Source: CAZNGF01 sp964572855 (GTDB lineage Bacteria > Bipolaricaulota > Bipolaricaulia > RBG-16-55-9 > JAJCYT01). From it: a stretch of DNA of 64,000 bases. Shown piece by piece: positions 56,711 to 64,000 of this stretch. The notes under the pieces were generated by a model. The model was not told the DNA's origin. It searched no databases and was given only the letters and a program-made list of their open reading frames with translations. Position 1 is the stretch's first letter; every line of letters begins with the position of its first letter. The DNA is taken from contig CAZNGF010000005.1 of assembly GCA_964572855.1 (NCBI GenBank), forward strand, positions 1-64,000. Reading direction: 5' to 3'. The translations under genes were made by a program, and so were the position numbers.

Positions 56711-58036
56711 CTAACCTCCCAGTGCAATCCCCACGCCAAACGTCACCATCGCCATCCCCAGGTCGTATCCGACCACCGCTCCTACCAGCGGGATGCTCTC
56801 GCTAAAGCGCGTCGACCCCGCCACCGGAAACGGCAGGTCGTACTGCCCCGATAGCATCAGCAGCCCACCGGACACCCCGGCATACAGCGGCCCCGAGATG
56901 CGATACAAACCGGCGGCCTCGATCAGGATCGCCGACACCTCGGCGCTGATCGGCTCGCCGCTCGGCAGCGTGAGCTCCAACTCGCCGGAGCCCATCCCTG
57001 CCGTCAGCATCCCGCGCACTTCCGGGGTGATCGCAAACCCCGCCGACCCCTGGAACAGCGGCACCGGGTCCAGATAGGACACCCCCCCCGACACGAAAAA
57101 ACCGCCCCCGGCGCCACTCGGCATCGGCACGCCCACCGTCGGCGTCGCACCGGACACGGCACGCCCTGCCTCCGTGCCACCCGCCGGCTCGCTGGGCGGA
57201 GCCGGCGTCAACAACTGCAAGTCCGTCAGCGGGTTGGCCAGCCACAGTTGACAAGCCACCTCGCCCGCCGGGTCGAAGCGCCCCGTCACCTCGTAACGCG
57301 CCCCCGCCTCGACGCTCAAGTTCGCCGCGGGCATCGACACCTGCGCGCACGGAACGTTTCCTTCCAGCGCACGGTCCACCAGTAGGTACGCCGTCCCGTC
57401 GCGGATCGTGCTCACCGTCACCTCAAGCCGCACGGAGCGGACCGGTTCAGGCTGCACCCGCTCTTCCGCCGGTTCCTCGGGCACCGCTTCGACTTGAGTT
57501 TCCGGCTCGGGCTCCGGTTCCGGGCGCGGAAGCGTTCTGAGCGTGTGCGTCGCCTCGTCCAGCACCACCCGGCAAAATCCATCCGCTTCCACATACGCGC
57601 CCGTGATCTCCAAACGATCTTCGGCCTCCCAGGCCAGCGACATCCCGTCGCTCTCGAGCGCCAGCAGCAACCCCTCCGACCGGCACGGCGTCGGCCCCGC
57701 ACTCACCGACTCCACCGCCACGTAGTGCTGCCCCTCCTCCACGGCCGGGCGCAAATATCTGGCCACCAAGCGGATCGACTCGCGTGCCGGCGGCGGATCG
57801 CTCTCCTCGGCCTCGCGGGTTGCGGCATCCGCCGCCTCGGGCTCGGCGCTGGCCTCACCTTCCTCGGCACCGGTCCCGGCGTTCGCGTTGGCTGCGTCCT
57901 CTCCCGTACTCCCCGTTTGGGGCGCGGGGGACGGCGTCGGCGCGTTCTGCGTCTGGCTGACCATGAACACCACGGCCACGATCAACACCACGCCGGCCAA
58001 CCCGCCCAATCCCCAGATCAACGTCTTGCTGTTCAT
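56711..58036 (-). CDS. Membrane-anchored protein with acidic linker, unknown function
   Basis: 441 residues from the second of two ATGs, behind AAGGAGGAG. One N-terminal membrane helix (LIWGLGGLAGVVLIVAVVFM), then a Glu/Ala/Pro-rich linker (residues about 35-90), two similar beta domains each with paired cysteines (APCRSEG-type: PTPCRSEGLLLALESDGMSL and NVPCAQVSMPAANLSVEAGA), separated by an EPEPEPE stretch, and a Gly-rich hydrophobic C-terminal part (SGGVSYLDPVPLFQGSAGFA). No family recognised. Probably faces the periplasm and works with the lipoprotein encoded 2 bp downstream. Confidence 0.72.
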   Translation of the reverse strand: MNSKTLIWGLGGLAGVVLIVAVVFMVSQTQNAPTPSPAPQTGSTGEDAANANAGTGAEEGEASAEPEAADAATREAEESDPPPARESIRLVARYLRPAVEEGQHYVAVESVSAGPTPCRSEGLLLALESDGMSLAWEAEDRLEITGAYVEADGFCRVVLDEATHTLRTLPRPEPEPEPETQVEAVPEEPAEERVQPEPVRSVRLEVTVSTIRDGTAYLLVDRALEGNVPCAQVSMPAANLSVEAGARYEVTGRFDPAGEVACQLWLANPLTDLQLLTPAPPSEPAGGTEAGRAVSGATPTVGVPMPSGAGGGFFVSGGVSYLDPVPLFQGSAGFAITPEVRGMLTAGMGSGELELTLPSGEPISAEVSAILIEAAGLYRISGPLYAGVSGGLLMLSGQYDLPFPVAGSTRFSESIPLVGAVVGYDLGMAMVTFGVGIALGG

Positions 58037-58138
58037 CACTCCTCCTTAACCGCCCGCGTCGCGAGCCAAGACAGGCGCCACGCGTTCCCTTAGGCGGGCC
58101 CGCTTCGCCGAACGGCGGTGCTCTACCTGCCGCCAACG

Positions 58139-58144
58139 ATTATA
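58139..58144 (-). promoter_or_regulatory. -10 box for the acidic-linker/lipoprotein operon
   Basis: Minus strand TATAAT, about 100 bp before the ATG. The -35 is weak (TTCTCG at 18 bp). Confidence 0.45.
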
Positions 58145-58197
58145 ACACGTCGCCCTCCGGGCCGAGAACCGCCCGGGCGGGGTGGACGGGCATCGCC

Positions 58198-58225
58198 TTG
58201 AAAAGCCCCCCCAAATCCATACAAT
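58198..58225 (+). promoter_or_regulatory. Promoter of rplY-pth
   Basis: TTGAAA (58198-58203), 16 bp with a C tract, TACAAT (58220-58225), about 52 bp before the rplY ATG. Confidence 0.65.
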
Positions 58226-58277
58226 TCGGGGACAATCTCGATCGTTCCGGTCTGAAAACAACCACTGTGGAGGCGCT

Positions 58278-58937
58278 ATGGCAATTCGAATCATGGCCGC
58301 AGCCCGCACCGAGAAGAACCCCCGCGCGCTGAGGCGGCAAGGGTTCATCCCCGGTGTGGTCTACGGGGCCGACCTGCACCACCCGATCAAGGTGTCCCTC
58401 AAGGAGCTCACCCGCGCGCTCGGCAAGGCCACCCGCAGCTCGCGTTTCACCCTCGCCCTCGACGGCGACACCTACGACACCTTCCTGCGCGAGATCCAGT
58501 ACCACCCCATGAACGACTCCGTCCTGCATATCGACTTCTACCGTCCCCGCTCGGACCAGACCATCGACATGGACGTGCCCATCCTGCTCCACGGCTCGCC
58601 CGTCGGCCTCAAGAAGGGCGGTACGCTTTCCCAAATTCGCACCGTCCTTCCCGTCAAGGGGCTTATGGACAACATTCCCGAGTCCATTGAGGTCGACATC
58701 TCTGATATGGAAGTGGGCAGCGTGCTGCGCGTGGGTGACCTCGACCTTACCGGCGTGTCCGTGCTCATCCCGCTCGACAGCACCATCGCCTTCGTAAAGG
58801 TCCCGCGCCGCATCGAGGTCCTCATCCCCGAGCTGGCCGAAGGCGAGGAGGCCGCCGAGGAAGCGGCAGAGGAGGCCGCCGAGGAAGCCGCGGCCGAGGG
58901 CGCGGCCGAGGCCGAAGCGCAGGAAGACGAGGGCTAA
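58278..58937 (+). CDS. rplY: 50S ribosomal protein L25 (CTC type)
   Basis: 219 residues. The N-terminal 5S rRNA-binding domain (ARTEKNPRALRRQGFIPGVV, FLREIQYHPMNDSVLHIDFY) is followed by the TL5/CTC C-terminal domain (VPILLHGSPVGLKKGGTLSQ, IEVDISDMEVGSVLRVGDLD). It ends in a repetitive Glu/Ala tail (EEAAEEAAEEAAEEAA). GTGGAGG precedes the ATG. The pairing with pth is common. Confidence 0.95.
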   Translation: MAIRIMAAARTEKNPRALRRQGFIPGVVYGADLHHPIKVSLKELTRALGKATRSSRFTLALDGDTYDTFLREIQYHPMNDSVLHIDFYRPRSDQTIDMDVPILLHGSPVGLKKGGTLSQIRTVLPVKGLMDNIPESIEVDISDMEVGSVLRVGDLDLTGVSVLIPLDSTIAFVKVPRRIEVLIPELAEGEEAAEEAAEEAAEEAAAEGAAEAEAQEDEG

Positions 58938-58956
58938 GCCGGCCGGTCCCCATCCC

Positions 58957-59514
58957 ATGGCCACGAAAGCGGTCTTCGGGCTCGGCAACCCCGGAGACCG
59001 CTATGCCGACACGCGCCACAACCTGGGCGCCCACGCCGTGCGCGCCCACCTCGACGCGCGCAAATCGCTTCCGAGACCCAGGGAAGAGGGCTTTTGCCTC
59101 GTCTATCCGTTCCGCGACCACATCGTCGCCTTCCCAAACACCTACATGAACCTGAGCGGCGCCGCCGTCGCCGAGCTCGTCCGCGCCCGCGGACTCGCGC
59201 CGTCCGACTGTCTCGTCGCCCACGACGACGTCGACCTCCCGCTCGGCGCGCTTCGGCTCCGACCCGGCGGCGGAGACGGCGGCCACAACGGCGTCGCCTC
59301 CGTCATCGAACACCTGGGGACCCGCGACTTCCCGCGCCTTCGCCTTGGCATCGGACACGCCTTCCCCCCGGGAGGCATGGTCGACTACGTCCTGGGCCGC
59401 TTCACCGCCGAGGAGCAAGCGCACTTGGCCGAGCTCCTGGAGCACGCCGCTGGCGCCATCCGCTGCTTCGTCAGGCAAGGGATTCAGACCGCCATGAACC
59501 GCTTCAACGGCTGA
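58957..59514 (+). CDS. pth: Peptidyl-tRNA hydrolase
   Basis: 185 residues. FGLGNPGDRYADTRHNLGAH (catalytic His), FPNTYMNLSGAAV (substrate Asn), VAHDDVDLPLGALRLRPGGG (Asp) and GGHNGVASVIEHLGTRDFPR (Asn), ending VDYVLGRF. Frees peptides from drop-off peptidyl-tRNA. 19 bp after rplY. Confidence 0.96.
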   Translation: MATKAVFGLGNPGDRYADTRHNLGAHAVRAHLDARKSLPRPREEGFCLVYPFRDHIVAFPNTYMNLSGAAVAELVRARGLAPSDCLVAHDDVDLPLGALRLRPGGGDGGHNGVASVIEHLGTRDFPRLRLGIGHAFPPGGMVDYVLGRFTAEEQAHLAELLEHAAGAIRCFVRQGIQTAMNRFNG

Positions 59515-59540
59515 GGCGTCGCATCCGTTGGCGCGCCCGT

Positions 59541-59546
59541 TATAAT
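59541..59546 (+). promoter_or_regulatory. -10 box ahead of the M48 peptidase gene
   Basis: TATAAT 31 bp before the ATG; no matching -35 at 16-18 bp. Confidence 0.45.
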
Positions 59547-59577
59547 CGCTCCAAAGCCCGCGCTCAGGAGGTGCTCT

Positions 59578-60450
59578 ATGCCGCACGACCACGACGACTT
59601 CTCTCCGCCAGGCGAACTGAAGCGCTTCCCGGGACTGGAGCCGGACGACTTCATCCACCCGCTCGACCGCGACGCGCTCGAAAACCTCAAGAAAGTCCCC
59701 GTGCTCGACCAGGTCGTGCGCTTCATCAACCGCGAGGCGCTCGAACGTTACCTCTACCTGGCCTACGTCTCCTCCAGCGTCCGCGTCAACCGCCGCATGC
59801 TGCCCACACTCTACGAGAAGTTCCGCTGGGCCATGGACATTCTCGACCTCGACGCCGACCTCGAACGAAGCGGCCACCCCGAGCCCGAGCTCTACGTCAC
59901 CCAGAGCCCCTTCCCCAACGCCGTCACCGCCGGCACCGACCAGACCTTCATCGTGCTCAACTCGGGCATGATCGACGGCTACGACGAGCGGGAATGGCTC
60001 TACGTCATCGGCCACGAGCTCGGCCACGTCAAGGCCGGCCACGTCCTCTACCAGACCGTCGCCCGCCTCGTCCTTTGGGGACTGGAACAGTTCCGGATCC
60101 CCGGCGCCAACCTGCTGGTCATCCCGCTGCTGGAGTGGGTCCGCAAGGCCGAGCTCACCGCCGACCGCGCCGCCGCGCTCTGCGTCCAGGACGAGCGGCT
60201 CTGCCAGTCCATCCACATGAAGCTCGCCGGCGGCACCCGAAGCCTCGGCGGCGAGCTCGACCTCGACGAGTTCATCCGCCAGGTCGACCGCTACGACGAG
60301 CGCAGCGAGCACGTCGCCGACCTGTTCTCCAAGCTTGTCCTGACCGTGTTCCGCACCCACCCGTTCCCCGTCTTCCGCGCCAAGGAGCTGCGGGAATGGA
60401 TGAACGGCTTCGACTACGAGCGCCTCCTCAAGCGCGGGCGCGAACCCTAG
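59578..60450 (+). CDS. M48-family metallopeptidase, apparently soluble
   Basis: 290 residues with the zinc site YVIGHELGHVKAGHVLYQTV (HExxH) and the third ligand in VRKAELTADRAAALCVQ (Glu), as in M48 peptidases. FPNAVTAGTDQTFIVLNSGM is also typical. Unlike HtpX it has no clear N-terminal membrane helices, and there is no signal peptide, so it is probably cytosolic. AGGAGG precedes the ATG. Confidence 0.88.
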   Translation: MPHDHDDFSPPGELKRFPGLEPDDFIHPLDRDALENLKKVPVLDQVVRFINREALERYLYLAYVSSSVRVNRRMLPTLYEKFRWAMDILDLDADLERSGHPEPELYVTQSPFPNAVTAGTDQTFIVLNSGMIDGYDEREWLYVIGHELGHVKAGHVLYQTVARLVLWGLEQFRIPGANLLVIPLLEWVRKAELTADRAAALCVQDERLCQSIHMKLAGGTRSLGGELDLDEFIRQVDRYDERSEHVADLFSKLVLTVFRTHPFPVFRAKELREWMNGFDYERLLKRGREP

Positions 60451-60492
60451 CCCAAGCCGTACGCGCGAAAACCCCCTTAATAACGGATTTCC

Positions 60493-60521
60493 TTGACAGC
60501 TCACGGGGGGTCACCTATAAT
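60493..60521 (+). promoter_or_regulatory. Full-consensus sigma-70 promoter of clpC
   Basis: TTGACA (60493-60498), 17 bp, TATAAT (60516-60521), 39 bp before the ATG. No CIRCE element or CtsR-type GGTCAAA repeat was seen. Confidence 0.88.
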
Positions 60522-60560
60522 TTTTCCAACAGCCGGCAACCGCTGGAACGAGGTGGACGC

Positions 60561-63005
60561 ATGCACGAAATGTACGATCGGTTTTCCGGGGAAGCCAAGG
60601 AGATCATGGGCTTTTCCTACGCGGAGGCCGAGGAGTGGCGACACGACCACGTCGGTGCCGAGCACCTGCTGCTCGCCCTACTCAAGGCCAAGGGCACCAG
60701 CGTGTACCGCTTCTTGGAGGAACAGGGAATCACCTATTCCAAGGTTTACGCCGAAATCGACCGGCTCATCGGCAAGGGCGAGCGCCGCTTCCCCACCGAT
60801 GACCTCAAACCGACATCGCAACTGAAACGAATCATCATCCTGGCCCACAACGCCGCCCAACACTACGGCCACCACCTCATCGGCCCCGAGCACCTGCTGC
60901 TCGGCCTGATGGAGGAGGGCAACGGCGAGGTCGTGCGCGTGCTCAACCGGCTCGGGCTCGAGCGCAGCAAGCTGAACCAGTTGCTGCAGAGCTCCAAGGG
61001 CAAGAGCGTGCGCCGCCTGCACCGCTGGAGCGGTGGCGAGGAAAAAAAGTGGAAGTCCGTCGAGTTCGGACGCAACCTCGTGGAGGAATCGCGCGCCGGC
61101 CGGCTCGACCCCGTGCTGGGCCGCGACAAGGAGGTCGAGCAGGTCGTCCAGACCCTGAGCCGGCGCAAGAAGAACAACCCGGTCCTCATCGGCGAGCCCG
61201 GCGTCGGCAAGACCGCCATCGTCGAAGGGTTGGCCCAGCGCATCGCCGAGGGCGAGGTCCCGGCCGCGTTGGCCGACAAGGAGATCATCGAGCTCGACAT
61301 GGCCTCCATGGTGGCCGGCACCAAGTACCGCGGCGAGTTCGAGCAACGCCTCAAGAACCTGATCAACCAGGTGGAATCGTCCAACAACATCATCCTGTTC
61401 ATCGACGAGCTCCACACCGTCGTGGGCGCGGGCGGCGCCGAGGGCGCCATCGACGCCTCGGCCATCCTCAAGCCGCCGCTGGCCAGCGGCATGATCCAGT
61501 GCATCGGCACGGCCACCCTGGACGAGTACCGCAAGTACATCGAAAAGGACCCCGCCCTCGAGCGCCGCTTCAAAAAGGTCCTGGTCGAGGAGCCCACCAT
61601 CGACGAGACCATCGACATCCTGAAGGGGCTGCGACCGCAGTACGAGTCGCACCACGGCGTGCGCATCCGCGACGACGCCCTGGTCCAGGCCGCCAAGCTC
61701 TCCGACCGCTACATCACCGACCACTTCCTGCCGGACAAGGCCATCGACCTCATCGATGAGACCTCGGCCAAGATCAAGCTGGCCAGCACCGCCCCCACCC
61801 CGGAGATCCGGGAGCAGGAGGAAAAGCTCGCCCAGCTCGAACAGGAAAAGAACTTGGCCATCGCCAACCAGGACTACGAGCAGGCCGCCGAGCTGCGCGA
61901 CGAGATCGGCACGCAGCGAACCCAGCTCGAAGAGCTGCGCCAGGAGTGCGAGGACTGCGAAAGCGTGGTCGCCGCCGACGACATCGCCAAAATGGTCTCG
62001 ACCTGGACCGGCGTCCCGCTGGGGCACATGCGCGAGGAGGAGTCCCAGCGCGTCGTCCAGATGGAGTCCGCCATCCACCAGCGCTACATCGACCAGGAGG
62101 AGGCCGTCAAGGCCATCGCGCGCTCCATCCGGCGCGCCTACGCCGGGGTCAAGGACCCCAAGCGGCCCATCGCCTCCTTCTTGTTCCTCGGGCCCACCGG
62201 GGTGGGCAAGACCTACCTCAGCAAGGTGCTGGCCGAGTTCCTCTTCGGCAACGAGGACGCGCTGGTGCGCATCGACATGAGCGAGTACATGGAGCGCTTC
62301 TCGGTCTCGCGCCTCATCGGCGCGCCCCCGGGCTACGTCGGCTACGACGAGGCCGGCGAGCTCACCGAAGCCGTGCGGCGGCGCCCCTACGCCGTCGTGC
62401 TGTTCGACGAGATCGAAAAGGCGCACCGCGACGTGTTCAACATCCTGCTCCAGGTCATGGACGACGGCATCCTCACCGACGCCCAGGGGCGGCACGTCGA
62501 CTTCCGCAACACCGTCCTGATCATGACCAGCAACCTCGGCTCCAAGTCCATCACCGACCGCACGGCGCTGGGCTTCGGCGCCGCCGAGGACGGCGCCGAG
62601 TCCTACAAGGAAATGCGCTCCCGCGTCATGAGCGAGGTGCGCGAGCTGTTCCGGCCCGAGTTCATCAACCGGCTGGACGATTTGATCGTGTTCCACCAGC
62701 TCGAACAGGCCCACATCGGCCAGATCGCCGACCTCATGATCCAGGACCTCAAGGATCGGCTCGGCGAGCGCGAGATCGAGATCACGCTGACCGAGGCCGC
62801 CAAGGCCGTGCTGGTCAAGGAGGGCTTCGACCCCAAGTACGGCGCCCGCCCGCTGCGGCGCACCATCGAGCGGCTCATCGAGAACCCCATTTCGGACCAA
62901 ATCCTCGAGGGCGGCTTCGCCACCGGCGACGTCATCGAGGTCGACGCCGAAGGCGACGAGATCATGCTGCACACCAAGGAGCAGCTCGAGGAGCAAACGG
63001 CCTAG
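60561..63005 (+). CDS. clpC: ATP-dependent Clp protease ATPase subunit ClpC
   Basis: 814 residues. Double N-domain (MYDRFSGEAKEIMGFSYAEA, HVGAEHLLLALLKAKGTSVY, then YGHHLIGPEHLLLGLMEEGN). AAA1 has Walker A GEPGVGKTAIVEGLAQRIAE. The middle UVR motif is QDYEQAAELRDEIGTQRTQL, which marks ClpC rather than ClpA/ClpB. AAA2 has GPTGVGKTYLSKVLAEFL and IDMSEYMERFSVSRLIGAPP. Unfolds proteins for ClpP. ATG 60561 lies 6 bases after GAGGTGG. A long in-frame extension upstream is antisense-like noncoding overlap with the M48 gene. Confidence 0.96.
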   Translation: MHEMYDRFSGEAKEIMGFSYAEAEEWRHDHVGAEHLLLALLKAKGTSVYRFLEEQGITYSKVYAEIDRLIGKGERRFPTDDLKPTSQLKRIIILAHNAAQHYGHHLIGPEHLLLGLMEEGNGEVVRVLNRLGLERSKLNQLLQSSKGKSVRRLHRWSGGEEKKWKSVEFGRNLVEESRAGRLDPVLGRDKEVEQVVQTLSRRKKNNPVLIGEPGVGKTAIVEGLAQRIAEGEVPAALADKEIIELDMASMVAGTKYRGEFEQRLKNLINQVESSNNIILFIDELHTVVGAGGAEGAIDASAILKPPLASGMIQCIGTATLDEYRKYIEKDPALERRFKKVLVEEPTIDETIDILKGLRPQYESHHGVRIRDDALVQAAKLSDRYITDHFLPDKAIDLIDETSAKIKLASTAPTPEIREQEEKLAQLEQEKNLAIANQDYEQAAELRDEIGTQRTQLEELRQECEDCESVVAADDIAKMVSTWTGVPLGHMREEESQRVVQMESAIHQRYIDQEEAVKAIARSIRRAYAGVKDPKRPIASFLFLGPTGVGKTYLSKVLAEFLFGNEDALVRIDMSEYMERFSVSRLIGAPPGYVGYDEAGELTEAVRRRPYAVVLFDEIEKAHRDVFNILLQVMDDGILTDAQGRHVDFRNTVLIMTSNLGSKSITDRTALGFGAAEDGAESYKEMRSRVMSEVRELFRPEFINRLDDLIVFHQLEQAHIGQIADLMIQDLKDRLGEREIEITLTEAAKAVLVKEGFDPKYGARPLRRTIERLIENPISDQILEGGFATGDVIEVDAEGDEIMLHTKEQLEEQTA

Positions 63006-63033
63006 CCAAAACGCCGACTCAATGGACGCTTGA

Positions 63034-63068
63034 GGGGCCAAGCCGCTATACTGCGCTTGGCCCCTTTT
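63034..63068 (+). terminator. Rho-independent terminator of clpC
   Basis: GGGGCCAAGC and GCTTGGCCCC form a perfect 10-bp stem with an 11-base loop followed by TTTT, 29 bp past the clpC stop. Confidence 0.88.
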
Positions 63069-63089
63069 CAATTGCGCGCGAGGGAGAAT

Positions 63090-64000
63090 ATGGCTTATCG
63101 CTGCAACGATTGCGGCTTCCAGTCGCTCAAGTGGATGGGCCGCTGCCCGCAGTGCGGCGGCTGGAACACGTTCGCCGAAGGCGATCGGAACCAGCCCGGC
63201 ACGGCCGACGTCGCGCCCGTCCCGCTCGACGACGTGCCGCTGCCGGACAACATCCGTCACCCAAGCGGCATGCGCGAGTTCGACCGCGTGCTCGGCGGCG
63301 GCGTCATCCCGGGCTCGCTCGTCCTGGTCGGCGGCGAGCCCGGCATCGGCAAGTCCACGCTCCTGCTCCAGGTGGCCGGCGCGCTGGCCCACGCCGCCCA
63401 GGGCGAGGGCCCCGTGCTCTACGTCTCCGGCGAGGAGGCCGAGCCCCAGATCAAGCTGCGCGCCCAGCGCCTGGGCATCCCGGCGGGGGACCGGCTCTGG
63501 GTCTTGAGCGAACAGCGCCTGAGCGCGGTCGAGGCCGCCGCGCAAAAGGCCAAGCCGTCCGCGCTCGTGGTCGACTCGGTCCAGTCCGTCCTGCCCGCCG
63601 AGGGCAAGGAGGGCCTGGGCAGCACCTGGCAGGTCGGGCAGGTCACCTTCGCCCTCAACGCGCTGGCCAAGAAACACCGCTGTCCCGTCTTTCTGGTCGG
63701 CCACGTCACCAAGGCCGGCGAGCTGGCCGGCCCCAAGGCCATCGAACACCTGGTCGACGTCGTGCTCTACCTCGAGGGCACGCGCCACGGCGAGGTCCGC
63801 CTGCTGCGCTCGGTCAAGAACCGCTACGGCTCCACCGCCGAGCTCGGCGTGTTCCAGATGCGGGAGTCGGGCCTCACCGACATCGACAACCCCTCGCAGT
63901 TCTTCACCCAGCGCCGGGGCCCCGCGCTGCCCGGCTCGGTGATCGTCCCCGCTTTGGAAGGCACGCGCCCGATCCTGGTCGAACTGCAGTCGCTGGTGGC
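63090..64000 (+). CDS. radA: DNA repair protein RadA (3' end outside window)
   Basis: 303 codons visible of about 450. N-terminal zinc finger YRCNDCGFQSLKWMGRCPQC, RecA-like core with Walker A GGEPGIGKSTLLLQVAGALA, VLYVSGEEAEPQIKLRAQRL, Walker B SALVVDSVQSV, and the RadA-specific SVKNRYGSTAELGVFQM. The C-terminal Lon-like domain begins near LPGSVIVPALEGTRPILVEL and is cut by the window end. Helicase for branch migration in recombination. AGGGAG precedes the ATG. Confidence 0.95.
   Translation, partial: MAYRCNDCGFQSLKWMGRCPQCGGWNTFAEGDRNQPGTADVAPVPLDDVPLPDNIRHPSGMREFDRVLGGGVIPGSLVLVGGEPGIGKSTLLLQVAGALAHAAQGEGPVLYVSGEEAEPQIKLRAQRLGIPAGDRLWVLSEQRLSAVEAAAQKAKPSALVVDSVQSVLPAEGKEGLGSTWQVGQVTFALNALAKKHRCPVFLVGHVTKAGELAGPKAIEHLVDVVLYLEGTRHGEVRLLRSVKNRYGSTAELGVFQMRESGLTDIDNPSQFFTQRRGPALPGSVIVPALEGTRPILVELQSLV

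Noticed and set aside
59094..60560. In-frame extension upstream of clpC that would make a 1300-residue protein
   Set aside because: The translated part is Arg/Pro-rich and overlaps pth and the M48 gene in another frame; the promoter and RBS lie at 60493-60560.
63046..63052. TATACT as a possible radA -10 box
   Set aside because: It is in the loop of the clpC terminator and has no -35 at proper distance.
60678..63788. A very long open frame (over 1000 codons) antisense to clpC and radA
   Set aside because: It is the mirror of GC-rich codons in clpC and radA, low in complexity (Leu, Gly, Val, Asp), with no recognisable domain.
1..64000. CRISPR arrays, insertion sequences, phage genes, toxin-antitoxin pairs
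   Set aside because: No spaced direct repeats, transposase or integrase motifs, or recognisable toxin genes were seen.

Overview
The window is about 64 kb of GC-rich bacterial chromosome, densely packed with ordinary housekeeping genes, many of them overlapping by 4 bp. There is no prophage, insertion sequence or CRISPR array. The envelope genes point to a diderm cell: LptB and an LptC-like protein, a probable beta-barrel protein ending in Phe-Phe, MurJ, and a lipoprotein with a lipobox. Menaquinone-type MenA and two coenzyme F420 genes (npdG, cofE) are present. The lineage cannot be fixed from this sequence because there is no rRNA. A single-OB SSB of 139 residues argues against Deinococcus-Thermus. 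A deep-branching high-GC diderm, for example Bipolaricaulota-like, is only a guess.

Region by region: 1-6.3 kb (minus) holds murJ, a phosphodiester glycosidase and rplI, then cysteine desulfurase, a small membrane protein, rpsR, ssb and rpsF. 6.3-13.6 kb holds sir2 and asd, a thioesterase, a DUF2007 protein, glycerate kinase, dtd, a CPBP protein, menA, npdG and cofE. 13.6-22.9 kb is the least tidy part: a short regulatory-like fragment, an aldo/keto reductase, a broken PfkB/SIS sugar-catabolism pseudogene, a DUF885 peptidase, a large solute-binding protein without its permease, an 850-bp gene-free stretch and a DeoR-type sensor protein. 23-31.2 kb holds an HD hydrolase, class II DAHP synthase, pyrG-lptC-lptB and an Fe-S operon (Rrf2 regulator, Mrp, SufT-like protein, Cys-rich protein). 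31.3-37.4 kb holds tRNA-Ser, a SIMPL protein, an ECF sigma factor with an NHL membrane partner, a C45 hydrolase, a double-GNAT protein, a MazG-like protein, a methyltransferase and rpmF. 37.4-50.2 kb holds PAP2, lysS, greA, rnpA, two exported proteins, a hydrolase, a group 2 sigma factor, mutS, an M42 peptidase, pheA, tsaC and sucD. 50.3-64 kb holds DUF501, tRNA-Val, pgsA, an ACT protein, PspA fused to a PspAA-like domain, a rhodanese and SufU, a cNMP-domain protein, arfB, two unknown envelope proteins, rplY, pth, an M48 peptidase, clpC and radA.

Many genes have recognisable sigma-70 promoters (TTGaca, 16-18 bp, TAtaAT). The best is a full consensus ahead of clpC. Some genes appear to be leaderless, with the -10 box 7-8 bp from ATG. 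The + strand is strongly C-over-G between about 47 and 58 kb whichever way genes point. The most unusual single element is a perfect 23-bp inverted repeat between tRNA-Val and pgsA. I did not find a convincing new multi-gene defence or biosynthetic system. The best candidates for new biology are the PspA-PspAA fusion locus, the ECF/NHL pair and the two uncharacterised envelope gene pairs.
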